Shown: piece after piece, positions 1 to 8,150 of the stretch | How the letters are laid out: each line of letters starts with the position of its first letter | Numbering within the stretch: the first letter of the stretch is position 1 | Source: Lactobacillus sp. ESL0791 | Lineage (GTDB): Bacteria > Bacillota > Bacilli > Lactobacillales > Lactobacillaceae | Reading direction: 5' to 3' | NCBI RefSeq assembly: GCF_029433255.1 | Contig: NZ_JAQTHU010000001.1 | Coordinates: 558,001-622,000 of the forward strand | DNA: 64,000 nucleotides | Program-made: the position numbers and the translations under genes | The notes under the pieces: generated by a model | What the model was told of the DNA's origin: nothing | Database searches by the model: none | What the model saw: the letters and a program-made list of their open reading frames with translations, nothing else

Positions 1-575
1 CGATCCATGCTGGATTTTCTAGTGTAATGATGGATTCTTCAGAGCTCACGTTTGAACAAAATATAAAAAACTGCCAAGAAATATGTGAAATAGCACAAAA
101 AAATGATGTTTCTGTTGAAGCGGAAGTGGGAGCTATGGGTGCTGTGAAGAATAGTCAATACACTAATCAAAAGATGTATACTGATCCAGCTCAAGCAATA
201 GAATTTGTGAGGTTAGTTCCAGTAACAGCATTAGCTATTTCTTTTGGTTCTTCGCATGGCATAATGCCTAAAGATTATGTACCAAAATTTAATTTTGATA
301 TTTTAAAAGAAATAAAAAAGGCTACAAATATGCCATTAGTTTTGCACGGAAGTTCTGGATGTGGACCTGAAAATATCTCTAAATCTGTTGAATTTGGAAT
401 AAATAAAGTAAACATTGGCTCTGATGTAATGAAAGCACAATCAGATTCACTATGTGAACAATATAAAAACAATCCAGATCGCGATTTTGTAGAAATTGTT
501 GAAACGACTATTCAGCCTGCTATAGATACTGTAAAAAAATATATTAAAATTGTCGGCTCAAGTAATAAAGAATAA
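1..575 (+). CDS. class II fructose/tagatose-bisphosphate aldolase, 5' end outside window
   Basis: This is the C-terminal part of a class II (zinc) aldolase, which cleaves ketose-1,6-bisphosphates to DHAP and an aldehyde. The frame is open from base 3 (IHAGFSSVMMDSS...), so the start lies outside the window. Visible family marks are EAEVGAMGA, the SSHG zinc histidine, LVLHGSSG with the second zinc histidine, and the VNIGSD phosphate-binding strand. The first HxDH block is missing because of the window edge. It lies 27 bp ahead of a second, divergent aldolase. Substrate (fructose versus tagatose bisphosphate) cannot be told. The DNA is visibly AT-richer than the core genes further right. Confidence 0.85.
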   Translation, partial: IHAGFSSVMMDSSELTFEQNIKNCQEICEIAQKNDVSVEAEVGAMGAVKNSQYTNQKMYTDPAQAIEFVRLVPVTALAISFGSSHGIMPKDYVPKFNFDILKEIKKATNMPLVLHGSSGCGPENISKSVEFGINKVNIGSDVMKAQSDSLCEQYKNNPDRDFVEIVETTIQPAIDTVKKYIKIVGSSNKE

Positions 576-602
576 TAAAGTTTAATACTAAGGAGAAAAA
601 AT

Positions 603-1496
603 ATGTTAATAAATATGAATCAGTTGCTTCCAATAGCTAAAAAGAATCACTTTGCAGTTGGAGCATATAATGTTTCTAATTCGGAACTTTTAAAAGCAGC
701 AGTTGAACAATGTGAAGATGACAATGCACCTGGAATAATTGCAGTACATCCTTCCGAACTTGAGTATGCAAAAGACGACTTTTTTGCTTATGTACTTCAA
801 AGAATAAAAAATAGTAAGGTACCTTTTGTCTTGCATCTAGATCATGGTGATACAATACAAAATGTTGCTAGAGCTATTCATGATGGATTTAGTTCTGTAA
901 TGATTGATGGCTCTCTAAGTACTTGGGAAGATAATGTTGCAATTACTAAAAAGACAGTTGAAATGTGTCATCTTGTTGGAGTTACAGTCGAAGGCGAAAT
1001 TGGAACCATAGGTCAGACTGGTAACCATATCAAAGAGCATTTACAGAATGGAATTTATACTCAGCCTGATGACGCAAAAAAGTTTGTTGATGAAACTGGC
1101 GTTGACACTTTGGCTGTTGGAATTGGGACTGCACATGGTATCTATCCTTCAGATGTTACTCCTAAAATTAGAATTGATATTTTAAAAGAAATATTAGCTA
1201 AAGTTGATGTTCCTTTAGTACTGCATGGTGGCTCTTCTAATCCTGATGATCAGATTGCTGATGCTGTTAAAACAGGTATAACTAAAGTTAATATTTCCTC
1301 AGATTATAAATATGCGTTCTTTGCAGAAGCGCGTAAAGTGCTTTCGGAAAATGATGGATGGGATCCTAATCATCTTTTCCCGAGTTGTATTGTAGCTGCT
1401 AAAAAGGTTGTTCACCATAAGAATAAATTATTTAATGCGATTAATAAGGCTGATCTGTACAAAGATACTGAGCCTTGGAGAAGAGATTTACTTTAG
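603..1496 (+). CDS. class II fructose/tagatose-bisphosphate aldolase
   Basis: Complete 297-aa class II aldolase. HLDHG at 78-82 carries catalytic Asp80 and zinc His81. VEGEIGTIG (about 129-137), TAHG with zinc His178, LVLHGGSS with zinc His208 and VNISSD (229-234) complete the active site of the TIM barrel. The start follows AAGGAGAAAAA at 6 bp. It is co-directional with the preceding partial aldolase and probably co-transcribed, with a terminator at about 1641. The two copies are clearly diverged from each other, which suggests different substrates or partial redundancy in a sugar/polyol pathway whose other genes lie to the left. Exact substrate unknown. Confidence 0.9.
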   Translation: MLINMNQLLPIAKKNHFAVGAYNVSNSELLKAAVEQCEDDNAPGIIAVHPSELEYAKDDFFAYVLQRIKNSKVPFVLHLDHGDTIQNVARAIHDGFSSVMIDGSLSTWEDNVAITKKTVEMCHLVGVTVEGEIGTIGQTGNHIKEHLQNGIYTQPDDAKKFVDETGVDTLAVGIGTAHGIYPSDVTPKIRIDILKEILAKVDVPLVLHGGSSNPDDQIADAVKTGITKVNISSDYKYAFFAEARKVLSENDGWDPNHLFPSCIVAAKKVVHHKNKLFNAINKADLYKDTEPWRRDLL

Positions 1497-1640
1497 AATT
1501 ATTAATAATATGAATCATGTAGAAGCATATAAGATTTTGTTTGCTTATTTTACTGGTAACTAAGAATTATTTTTATGTATTTAAGTCGTATTGCAGAAAG
1601 TGGTATTTTTTAATTAAGCCAATTAGAAAAATTTAACTTA

Positions 1641-1678
1641 AAAAAAGAGCGTTAGAATAAAAAACTAACGTTCTTTTT
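1641..1678. terminator. bidirectional intrinsic terminator
   Basis: An 11-bp stem (1645-1655 with 1665-1675, one G-U) is flanked by A-run and T-run. It serves the aldolases on + and pepI on -. The 144 bases before it (1497-1640) hold nothing recognisable. Confidence 0.8.
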
Positions 1679-1720
1679 AAATGGTATTTACTTAATCTCG
1701 CAGTATTTCCTACGATTTTT

Positions 1721-2635
1721 CTATTCACCCTTAAATGTTCCGGCTTCTACTTCCCTAATGAAATCGGCCAAGTGCTTGTAATAAACAGTCGGATTGTCGA
1801 CCATGTGGTGGTGGCCGCCTTCTGGGGTGGTTACCAATCTTGAATTAGGGATTTCCTTCTGCATGGTTTTGGCAGTTGCAATCGGCATGGTTTCATGTTC
1901 ACCAAAGGTTAGTAAGGTCGGCACCTTGATGTTCTTCAGTTGCTTTCTGAAGTGCCAATTTTTTAACTTGCCCGTGATGACGAATTCATTATCGCCCTGA
2001 AAGACGTGATAAACATCGCTGCCGCCAATGTCCTTCAGGTGATAAAGCTTGGACGGCTGCTTGCGGTCAACAAAATTAATGTTCAGAATATTAACATCGT
2101 CTTGGTAGCGCTGGTTATCATAATCATTATTTTGTTCACATTTGTGCATGAAGTCGATTTCGGTTTGCGGCAGCACTTCTTGCCGGCGCCGGTTGACAGA
2201 CGCAACGTATTCATCAATTTCGTCAACCATCGACGAAATAATGGCGCCCTTTAAATGCTGACCGTACTTTACGGCATATTCCTGTACGAGCAGCCCGCCC
2301 CAGCTTTGACCAATCAGATAAAAATTGTCAAGGCCCAGCTTTCTTCTCACTTCATCAACTTCGTCTAAAAAGTATTCGTAAGTCAAATATTTGTCAGCAA
2401 TTTTTGGATCGGAAAAATCGGGTTGATCGGAATAAAGTGAGCCCAATTGGTCATACATTGTTACCTGCACGTCCAATCCTTGTTTTTTAAGCTGGTCGGC
2501 GGTGTCTTCCCAGTATTCGTGATTGCCGCCGGGGCCGCCGTGCAGCGCTAATAAATGAATGTCGCCGTGCCCCTGAGTATTGGTCCAAAGATGGTAGCCG
2601 TTGTCTAGTGTGATAATTTTGGTTCCAGTTTTCAT
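1721..2635 (-). CDS. pepI: proline iminopeptidase (alpha/beta hydrolase, family S33)
   Basis: 304-aa cytoplasmic alpha/beta hydrolase that would release N-terminal proline from peptides, part of lactobacillar casein/peptide use. HGGPGG (32-37) forms the oxyanion region, MYDQLGS (60-66) is a family block, and GQSWGG (109-114) holds nucleophile Ser111. The HHH cluster at 275-277 supplies the catalytic His. The acid residue is expected near FGEHETM (244-250), where an Asp is not evident. Length is typical for lactic PepI. RBS AAGGAGAAAAAT precedes the ATG. Monocistronic on the minus strand; other S33 hydrolase specificities cannot be excluded. Confidence 0.88.
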   Translation of the reverse strand: MKTGTKIITLDNGYHLWTNTQGHGDIHLLALHGGPGGNHEYWEDTADQLKKQGLDVQVTMYDQLGSLYSDQPDFSDPKIADKYLTYEYFLDEVDEVRRKLGLDNFYLIGQSWGGLLVQEYAVKYGQHLKGAIISSMVDEIDEYVASVNRRRQEVLPQTEIDFMHKCEQNNDYDNQRYQDDVNILNINFVDRKQPSKLYHLKDIGGSDVYHVFQGDNEFVITGKLKNWHFRKQLKNIKVPTLLTFGEHETMPIATAKTMQKEIPNSRLVTTPEGGHHHMVDNPTVYYKHLADFIREVEAGTFKGE

Positions 2636-2783
2636 ATTTTTCTCCTTAATTAACTTATTATTTTCTATTTTAGACTATCTATCTGTAAAAGGGCAAAGGC
2701 TACGCTAAGGTAATATATAGTAGTATTATTGGTGGAATATTGTTGTATAATTTAATTAATTATTGGTGTAAGGAGGAATAATT

Positions 2784-3527
2784 ATGGCAGAACCAGAGTG
2801 GTTAAAAAAGATGAACCGTGACGAGTATCTTAAAGAAGACTTTGCTGCAACAGGCAAGTCGCGCTACACGGTTACAGGTATGGATAAAGAAGATCCGGAT
2901 TGGCTGGACAAGGCGGCTAAGAAGGTGCACGCGGCAGAAGGCGATGATTATGTCAAGCTTGATAGCGGTCTGCTCACAGTCAACCAGCTTAATTGGATGT
3001 TACGCTGCACAATCGGTGAATTAAGTTTTGTTGATGATAACAACCAATTCTTGTGGTACAACCGGCCGGTTGACCCAAATGCAAAAATGAAGGCCAAGCG
3101 TGTGCCGGCGCAGGTCGGCGATACGATGAAGGATGTTCACCCGGATATTGGCGACGTTATTCCCGAAGCCAAAAAAGTTGTGCACGCCTTGCGCACCAAG
3201 GAGGCGGGACATGACGATGTTTACATGCCGGTGCCGAATGGTAATTTGCAAAAGTTGATTTTGCATTATTATAAGCGGGTAGAAGACGACGAAGGCAATT
3301 ATGCCGGCGTTTATGAATGGGTGCAGGACCTCTATCCGCTCGTAAAGTATTTCTGCGAGACCACTGGTCAAAAGCTGGTCGTTGATGAGGATGCAGCGAC
3401 GGGTGCAACTTACCGGCGCAATTCTGATCCCGATAGTACGAGTGGTGCTTCAACCAAGTCCGAAACCGAGAAGGAAGAAAAAACTGCCGCCAGTGAAGAC
3501 ACAGCAACAGGCGCTTCGCAAAGTTAA
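2784..3527 (+). CDS. PAS-domain protein of the DUF438/PAS_10 type
   Basis: 247-aa soluble protein. Residues about 70-190 resemble the C-terminal PAS domain of DUF438 proteins: LRCTIGELSFVDDNNQFLWYN, then PAQVGDTMKDVHP, and YAGVYEWVQDLYPL. No kinase, cyclase or DNA-binding domain follows. The last ~35 residues are low complexity, rich in Ser, Thr, Ala, Glu and Lys. Start is set by TAAGGAGGAATAATT; a -10 TATAAT sits at 2746-2751. Family members are thought to sense ligands or haem; a role here is not predictable. Monocistronic, with a terminator right after. Confidence 0.75.
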   Translation: MAEPEWLKKMNRDEYLKEDFAATGKSRYTVTGMDKEDPDWLDKAAKKVHAAEGDDYVKLDSGLLTVNQLNWMLRCTIGELSFVDDNNQFLWYNRPVDPNAKMKAKRVPAQVGDTMKDVHPDIGDVIPEAKKVVHALRTKEAGHDDVYMPVPNGNLQKLILHYYKRVEDDEGNYAGVYEWVQDLYPLVKYFCETTGQKLVVDEDAATGATYRRNSDPDSTSGASTKSETEKEEKTAASEDTATGASQS

Positions 3528-3543
3528 AAATAAAGTTGGTGAG

Positions 3544-3574
3544 AAAGCTGTTAGAATTTTCTAGCAGTTTTTTG
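3544..3574 (+). terminator. intrinsic terminator after the PAS gene
   Basis: A 12-bp stem (3544-3555 with 3560-3571, two G-U pairs) with a 4-base loop runs into a T tract. Confidence 0.75.
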
Positions 3575-3637
3575 TTATGCTAAAATAAAGCTAAGCGAAT
3601 AATAAGATCTGTATTTATCGCTAATTTGGGAGGCATT

Positions 3638-4084
3638 ATGACTTTTTACACACTTAAGTTTATTCAGGAAAACCAAGATCAAAACAAAACAATTTTGTAC
3701 ACGCTGATTTTGGTCGCTGCTGTTTTAATGATTATTTTTGCGGTGCTCTATTTACGGCACCGTCTCGATACCCGTTACCGGGATTTAGGTATCATTGCGC
3801 TGCTATTTTTGTTATTGTTTGCGGGAACGCAGTATGAACGTTACGTTCAGACAAACACGCAAAAATCACAGTCGGCGCAAGTTGTACCCTTTATTAAGTC
3901 GGTAGCCAAAGATTATGGCGTGGCGGAGTCCGATGTGATGGTTAATTCAACCACGCTGCAGGACGGAATTATCGTGCGGATTGATTCACAGAACAAGGAT
4001 TACCAGCTGACGCTGAATGGCGACAACAACAGCTATACGCTGAAGCAGGCGCACGTAATTGATCATCGGGTAATTAAGAAGTAG
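3638..4084 (+). CDS. DUF3290 family membrane protein
   Basis: 148-aa protein with two membrane segments (about 17-40 and 53-70), then an extracytoplasmic or cytoplasmic alpha/beta domain. It matches the DUF3290 family as I know it in lactobacilli, where it is habitually encoded next to a DUF421 protein, as here (9 bp gap). The ATG at 3638 is preceded by GGGAGG at 7 bp; an upstream in-frame TTG at 3626 lies inside that ribosome binding site and is rejected. Function unknown; the fixed pairing suggests one membrane complex. Confidence 0.72.
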   Translation: MTFYTLKFIQENQDQNKTILYTLILVAAVLMIIFAVLYLRHRLDTRYRDLGIIALLFLLLFAGTQYERYVQTNTQKSQSAQVVPFIKSVAKDYGVAESDVMVNSTTLQDGIIVRIDSQNKDYQLTLNGDNNSYTLKQAHVIDHRVIKK

Positions 4085-4093
4085 GAGACAAAA

Positions 4094-4726
4094 ATGGATT
4101 ATACACAGCTTTTTATTAAATTTGCACTTGGCGTGTTAACGCTGATTTTTCAGATCAATATTTTTGGTAAGAGTAATTTAGCGCCTTCAACAGCCCTAGA
4201 CCAGCTGCAAAACTACGTTCTTGGTGGGATTATCGGTGGTTTGATCTATAATTCCAGTATCACCATTCTGCAATTCCTGCTGGTTCTGGTTGTTTGGACT
4301 TTAGTAGTCTTTATTTTGAAATTTGCGCGTGACCATAATAATTGGATTCGCGGCTTGATTGACGGCAAGCCCGTGCAGGTCATCAAGAACGGGCGTGTGC
4401 TGGTGGCCAACTGCATGAAGGCCGGAATTTCGGCTAATGAATTAATGTTTAAATTGCGCAGCCAGGGCATTTATTCGGTGGAAAAGATTAAGAATTGTAT
4501 TTTTGAACAAAACGGCCAGCTGACAGTGATCGAGAATGATGAAGCAAATATCCGTTTCCCATTAATTAGTGATGGTCAAATCAACCAAGATGTGCTTGAA
4601 TTAATTCATAAGGATAAGTCTTGGATTGAGGAAGAAGTCAAGAAGGCCGGCTTTAACAGTGTTAACGATGTTTTCTTGGGTGAACTTAATAATGGTAAAA
4701 TTTCCTTTACAAGCTATCAGCAATAG
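4094..4726 (+). CDS. DUF421 (YetF-like) membrane protein
   Basis: 210-aa protein with membrane helices in the first ~80 residues and a soluble domain from about 85. The stretch around LIDGKPVQVIKNGRVL, followed by an LRSQGIYSVEKIKNCIFEQNGQL block, is the hallmark of the DUF421/YetF family. B. subtilis YetF-like proteins influence stress and surface traits, but biochemistry is unknown. It is the probable partner of the DUF3290 gene upstream and lies 16 bp ahead of the sirtuin-like gene. Confidence 0.8.
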   Translation: MDYTQLFIKFALGVLTLIFQINIFGKSNLAPSTALDQLQNYVLGGIIGGLIYNSSITILQFLLVLVVWTLVVFILKFARDHNNWIRGLIDGKPVQVIKNGRVLVANCMKAGISANELMFKLRSQGIYSVEKIKNCIFEQNGQLTVIENDEANIRFPLISDGQINQDVLELIHKDKSWIEEEVKKAGFNSVNDVFLGELNNGKISFTSYQQ

Positions 4727-4742
4727 TAAAGAAGAGGATTAA

Positions 4743-5570
4743 ATGACAAAAATTAAGCATGCACAGCAGCTGCTGGCAGCGGCCGACGCGGTGATAGTGA
4801 CCGCAGGTAACGGATTTGCCAAGGCTGAGGGGCTAGATATTTTAAGCAGCCAGGATTTTGCTGCTGCTTTTCCAGAGCTTGCTATCAAATATGATGTGCG
4901 GACAATTGGCGACGCGCTGGATCAAAAATTTGCTTCTTGGAATGAGGCCTGGGCCGTTTGGAGTCAGTTGATTAGCAAGTATTCGCATGACTATCAGCCC
5001 AGTCAGGCGATGGCCGCTTTAAAAATCGTTTTGCAGGGCAAAGAATATTTTATTGCAACGTCTACTTTTGGGCATTTTTTTGAAAACGCCGGCTTTAATC
5101 CCAAGCGCATTTTTAATGCTTTTGGTGATTGGACAAAAATGCAGTGTTCAAGTGGCATCAATCACGGTCTTTATGATGATGGTGCGGTTGTTAGCAAAAT
5201 CATGACTGCGCTGAAAGCGGGCAAGCAGGTGACAGATGAATTCGTGCCAAAATGCCCTAAATGCGGCCAGCCGCTGGAGCTGCACATGCCGCTGACGCCT
5301 CATTTCTTTCCCGACACAGATGCCAATACCGTTTTTCGCTGGTTTTTAACCGGTCACGAAGAGCAAAAGCTGGTCTTTTTGGAACTCGGTGTTGATGAAA
5401 CCAGCCCGCAGCTAGCGGAACCAATTGTTAAATTGGTGGAACAATACCCGACTTGGTCGTATGTTGCGGCTGATTTTAGCCAAGAAGCACTGCCGGATGC
5501 CATTCAGGAGCGGGCGGTTGGACTTGATACAGATTTAACCACGGCTTTAACCGAATTAGCAAAAGAATAG
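4743..5570 (+). CDS. degenerate Sir2-family (class M-like) protein
   Basis: 275-aa Sir2-fold protein. The order of blocks follows macrodomain-linked (class M) sirtuins: TAGNGFAKAEG at 20-30 in place of GAGxSxxAG, TSTFGHFFENAGF where those enzymes have TNVDHQF, IFNAFGDW where they have a QGDYG block, MQCS (Cys135), CPKCG (Cys171, Cys174) and FLELGVDETSP. The Asn/Asp of the NVD motif and the Gln before GDY, needed for ADP-ribosyl transfer in class M enzymes, appear replaced, and only three zinc cysteines are obvious. No macrodomain, GcvH-L or lipoate ligase gene is adjacent. Catalysis is therefore doubtful; NAD or protein binding may remain. Probable operon with the exonuclease 8 bp downstream. 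Confidence 0.78.
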   Translation: MTKIKHAQQLLAAADAVIVTAGNGFAKAEGLDILSSQDFAAAFPELAIKYDVRTIGDALDQKFASWNEAWAVWSQLISKYSHDYQPSQAMAALKIVLQGKEYFIATSTFGHFFENAGFNPKRIFNAFGDWTKMQCSSGINHGLYDDGAVVSKIMTALKAGKQVTDEFVPKCPKCGQPLELHMPLTPHFFPDTDANTVFRWFLTGHEEQKLVFLELGVDETSPQLAEPIVKLVEQYPTWSYVAADFSQEALPDAIQERAVGLDTDLTTALTELAKE

Positions 5571-5578
5571 GAAGAAAA

Positions 5579-6535
5579 ATGAGCATTTTTGTTAAAAATG
5601 GTGTCTTGCATGTTTCAGGCGCCCAGGAAAAACTGCGCGGCAAGGGGCAGGAGCGGCCTGCTTTTTTGACCGATTACACGCTGCTGGATATCGAAACCAC
5701 GGGGCTTAGCCCATACCGCGACCGGGTGACCGAGCTCGGGGCAATTAAGGTAGTCAATAACGAAGTTGTTGACCAATATACCAATCTGACATTTTACCCC
5801 AAATCAAATAAAGTCCCCGCATTTATTACCAAACTGAACGGAATTACCGAGGAGCGGCTGCTTAGTGAAGGGGTGCCGGTTGCTGATGCCATGAAAGACT
5901 TTCGGGCATTTATCGGGGATGACGTTATCATTGGCTACAATGTCAACTTTGACCTAAATTTTTTGTATGACTTAGCAAAAAAATTTCACCTGCCAGAACT
6001 TAATAATGATTATGTTGATGTCTTGCGTTTGGCTCGTGCTTTTTATCCACATGAAAAGCACAACCGCCTGCTGGACTGCATGCAGCGGGCCGGGATTGCC
6101 CAAGTGGAGGAGCACCATGGTTTAGCTGATTCGCTTGATACGAAAAAAGTCTATGATGACTTTCGGGATAATTTTACGCCCGCTTTGCTTGAGCAGGCTC
6201 AGGCGCATGTTAAAAATATCGATTTACTTGAAAAAGAACTTGCGCCGTTGCAGTATGGTTTCCATAATCCGGTTAAAAATAAACGAGTTTTGTTTACCGG
6301 CAATCTGGCAATGGATAAAGCGGAAGCGGCGACGATGGTCAGCAATTTAGGCGGGCAGGTGGACCAGGCTGTGACACCGCAGACCGATTATGTGATTAGC
6401 GGCGACCATGACTTTTTTGATAAGAAAAATGAAGACTTGAAAGTTGTCCGCGATCTCAGTAAACAGGGAGCCAAGATTCGTTCGTGGTCTGAGAGTTTTT
6501 TTCTGAATATGCTGGATGATTGGGCAAGAAGATAA
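5579..6535 (+). CDS. DnaQ-like 3'-5' exonuclease with C-terminal BRCT domain
   Basis: 318-aa protein. The DEDDh exonuclease domain spans about 30-195: LLDIETTG (Asp37, Glu39), GYNVNFDLNF (Asp125), and HHGLADSLDT (His180 with a following Asp). The BRCT domain spans about 233-312 (KRVLFTGNLAMDKAEAA, NLGGQVDQAVTPQTDYVISG). This domain pair is common in Firmicutes as an accessory DNA polymerase III epsilon-like or RNase T-like nuclease, probably in repair. Start has AGGAAGAAAA upstream. A second, membrane-anchored protein with the same two domains is encoded at 57330-58697. Confidence 0.88.
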   Translation: MSIFVKNGVLHVSGAQEKLRGKGQERPAFLTDYTLLDIETTGLSPYRDRVTELGAIKVVNNEVVDQYTNLTFYPKSNKVPAFITKLNGITEERLLSEGVPVADAMKDFRAFIGDDVIIGYNVNFDLNFLYDLAKKFHLPELNNDYVDVLRLARAFYPHEKHNRLLDCMQRAGIAQVEEHHGLADSLDTKKVYDDFRDNFTPALLEQAQAHVKNIDLLEKELAPLQYGFHNPVKNKRVLFTGNLAMDKAEAATMVSNLGGQVDQAVTPQTDYVISGDHDFFDKKNEDLKVVRDLSKQGAKIRSWSESFFLNMLDDWARR

Positions 6536-6537
6536 AT

Positions 6538-6571
6538 AAAAACGGAAAGGTGAGAGCCTTTCCGTTTTTAT
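6538..6571. terminator. bidirectional intrinsic terminator
   Basis: A perfect 13-bp stem (6538-6550 with 6557-6569) with A-run on the left and T-run on the right. Confidence 0.9.
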
Positions 6572-6596
6572 TTTAGGATATTTTGAATGAGAAAGT

Positions 6597-6686
6597 TTAA
6601 AAAGCACCGCCGCCAAAACCGCCTGACGATCCACCAGAAAAACCGCCTGATGCGCCCGTTGTCAATAAGCCATCGGCAGTGAATTA
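6597..6686 (-). pseudogene. relic of a glycine/serine-rich membrane protein C-terminus
   Basis: The minus strand is open for 29 codons and ends with a Gly/Ser/Phe-rich tail (GGFSGGSSGGFGGGAF then stop). Such tails end TPM-domain (YgcG) and DUF2207 membrane proteins, so I read it as the last piece of a deleted gene. A stop codon (6684-6686) closes it upstream and no start or ribosome binding site is present. Assignment to TPM or DUF2207 is inference from composition only. Confidence 0.5.
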
Positions 6687-6716
6687 GTTTAAAAGAATAT
6701 TTTATTTTTTAATGAA

Positions 6717-7925
6717 TCATAATCCTGCCTGGTGTAAATTATTTTCAACTACCTCTTTGCGCTTACCGGAAATCAAGAAGTAGGCTAAAGCAGCATAAAT
6801 GATTAAAAAAACAATGTCCAGCTGCCAGTCAAATGTGGTCGGCACGCTTTCGTGGGTTGTGCCGGTGGTAAAGAATGCCAACAAATCCCAGCAGCCGTGG
6901 TAAATCATGGTGATTGTCAGTGAATCTGTGTAGAGATATAGGGCGGCTATGAACAAAGCCCAGGAACCGACAGCAAACATTTGCTCTAAAGTGGCAGACA
7001 GGGGCTGGGCCGTCAAGTTGCCGAAATGGAAAAGCCCGAAAATAATTCCGTCAGTGACAACCAGCAAAATTAACTTTTGCTTGGTGTTTTTAAAAATTCT
7101 GGCTAGTAAATTTAAAACACAGTATCGATTCAGCCACTCTTCAGCAATTCCGGCTTCGACGGCGGTCAGTGCTAATTTCCAGTTGACCTTGACCAGTTTG
7201 AAATTCCAGGCCGTAAAAAGATTGTTAAATGACGCTGCGGTTGAAAAGCCGTTGAAGAGGGTCGTTGCCACAATGATCAGCAAAAGCCCCAGCAGCATCC
7301 CTTTGCTTACCTGAGAATTAATTTTGCAGTGAGGACTGTGGAACCCCCACTCACGCATGGTAATTGCAGTGACAATAATTAGGATAAAAGTGCCGCTTAA
7401 CCCCGATTCAGTTAAAATTTTAAGTGGTTTAGCATATTTTAAACCCTCCGCAATGGAACTTGGCGTGCCGACGAGCAGACCAAATAGAATTGCGAATAAA
7501 ATGATGATCCGCCCCCAGTTGTTTTGAATCTTTACCAAGGCCAGCATGGTCATTGGAATGTACATTACAAAAGAATACAGTGTTACCGCAGCCACCCAGA
7601 AAGTGCTTGTTAAGATATGGAAATGAGCCAGCATCATCAGCAAAAAGTTTAGACTTTCTTGCAAGGTGAAGGTGACCGCAATTGCCTGAAAATAGTGATT
7701 GAACTGCTGCCAGCCACTGGTTGGATTCTTGGTTTTTTTTAATAAGAAAAATTCCAAGCAGGCTAACAGCAGGCAAAATTTAATTAAAATTAATTGGCTT
7801 AGTTTGGCGGTTCGACCTAGATGCTGTATGTTAAGTTTGGTGAAATAATTGTATGTCAGCAGGATAACAATCTGTGCCCAAGTCTGCCACAGGTGCCACC
7901 TTTTAAGTATTTTTTCTGAAAACAT
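6717..7925 (-). CDS. CPBP-family intramembrane glutamic protease
   Basis: 402-aa polytopic membrane protein with about 9-10 helices. CPBP (Abi) motifs are present near the C-terminus: AEEWLNR with Glu262-Glu263 and Arg267, FGLFH with His300, and HGCWD with His343 and Asp347. Family members are integral membrane proteases, often near bacteriocin immunity genes in lactic bacteria. The N-terminal half is longer than in the second CPBP protein at 16.7 kb. RBS AGGAGGAAAAA precedes the ATG. Substrate unknown. Confidence 0.85.
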   Translation of the reverse strand: MFSEKILKRWHLWQTWAQIVILLTYNYFTKLNIQHLGRTAKLSQLILIKFCLLLACLEFFLLKKTKNPTSGWQQFNHYFQAIAVTFTLQESLNFLLMMLAHFHILTSTFWVAAVTLYSFVMYIPMTMLALVKIQNNWGRIIILFAILFGLLVGTPSSIAEGLKYAKPLKILTESGLSGTFILIIVTAITMREWGFHSPHCKINSQVSKGMLLGLLLIIVATTLFNGFSTAASFNNLFTAWNFKLVKVNWKLALTAVEAGIAEEWLNRYCVLNLLARIFKNTKQKLILLVVTDGIIFGLFHFGNLTAQPLSATLEQMFAVGSWALFIAALYLYTDSLTITMIYHGCWDLLAFFTTGTTHESVPTTFDWQLDIVFLIIYAALAYFLISGKRKEVVENNLHQAGL

Positions 7926-8025
7926 TTTTTCCTCCTAAAAATAGTAAGTCCTCTTTCTAGAATACTACATAAATCCCTGAAATTATTAACTGAAAATTAA
8001 ATATATTTAAAAATAATTTTATCTT

Positions 8026-8130
8026 GGTATAATATTTATAATCTTTAAACGAACTAATATCCATTTAGGAAGAAATGTGTTTTTAGCAAAAATGTTTGCC
8101 AAGACAGATGACTGTCTGCAAGCAAAAATA
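8026..8130 (+). promoter_or_regulatory. extended -10 promoter and inverted repeat upstream of ABC exporter
   Basis: TTGGTATAAT gives an extended -10 (8028-8033), with no clear -35. About 65 bp downstream an inverted repeat AGACAG/CTGTCT (around 8102-8117) with partly matching flanks (TTTGCC left, GCAAGCA right) lies in the presumed 5' UTR. It may be an operator or a leader hairpin. Confidence 0.4.
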
Positions 8131-8150
8131 ATTGTTCATAAGCAGAATGC

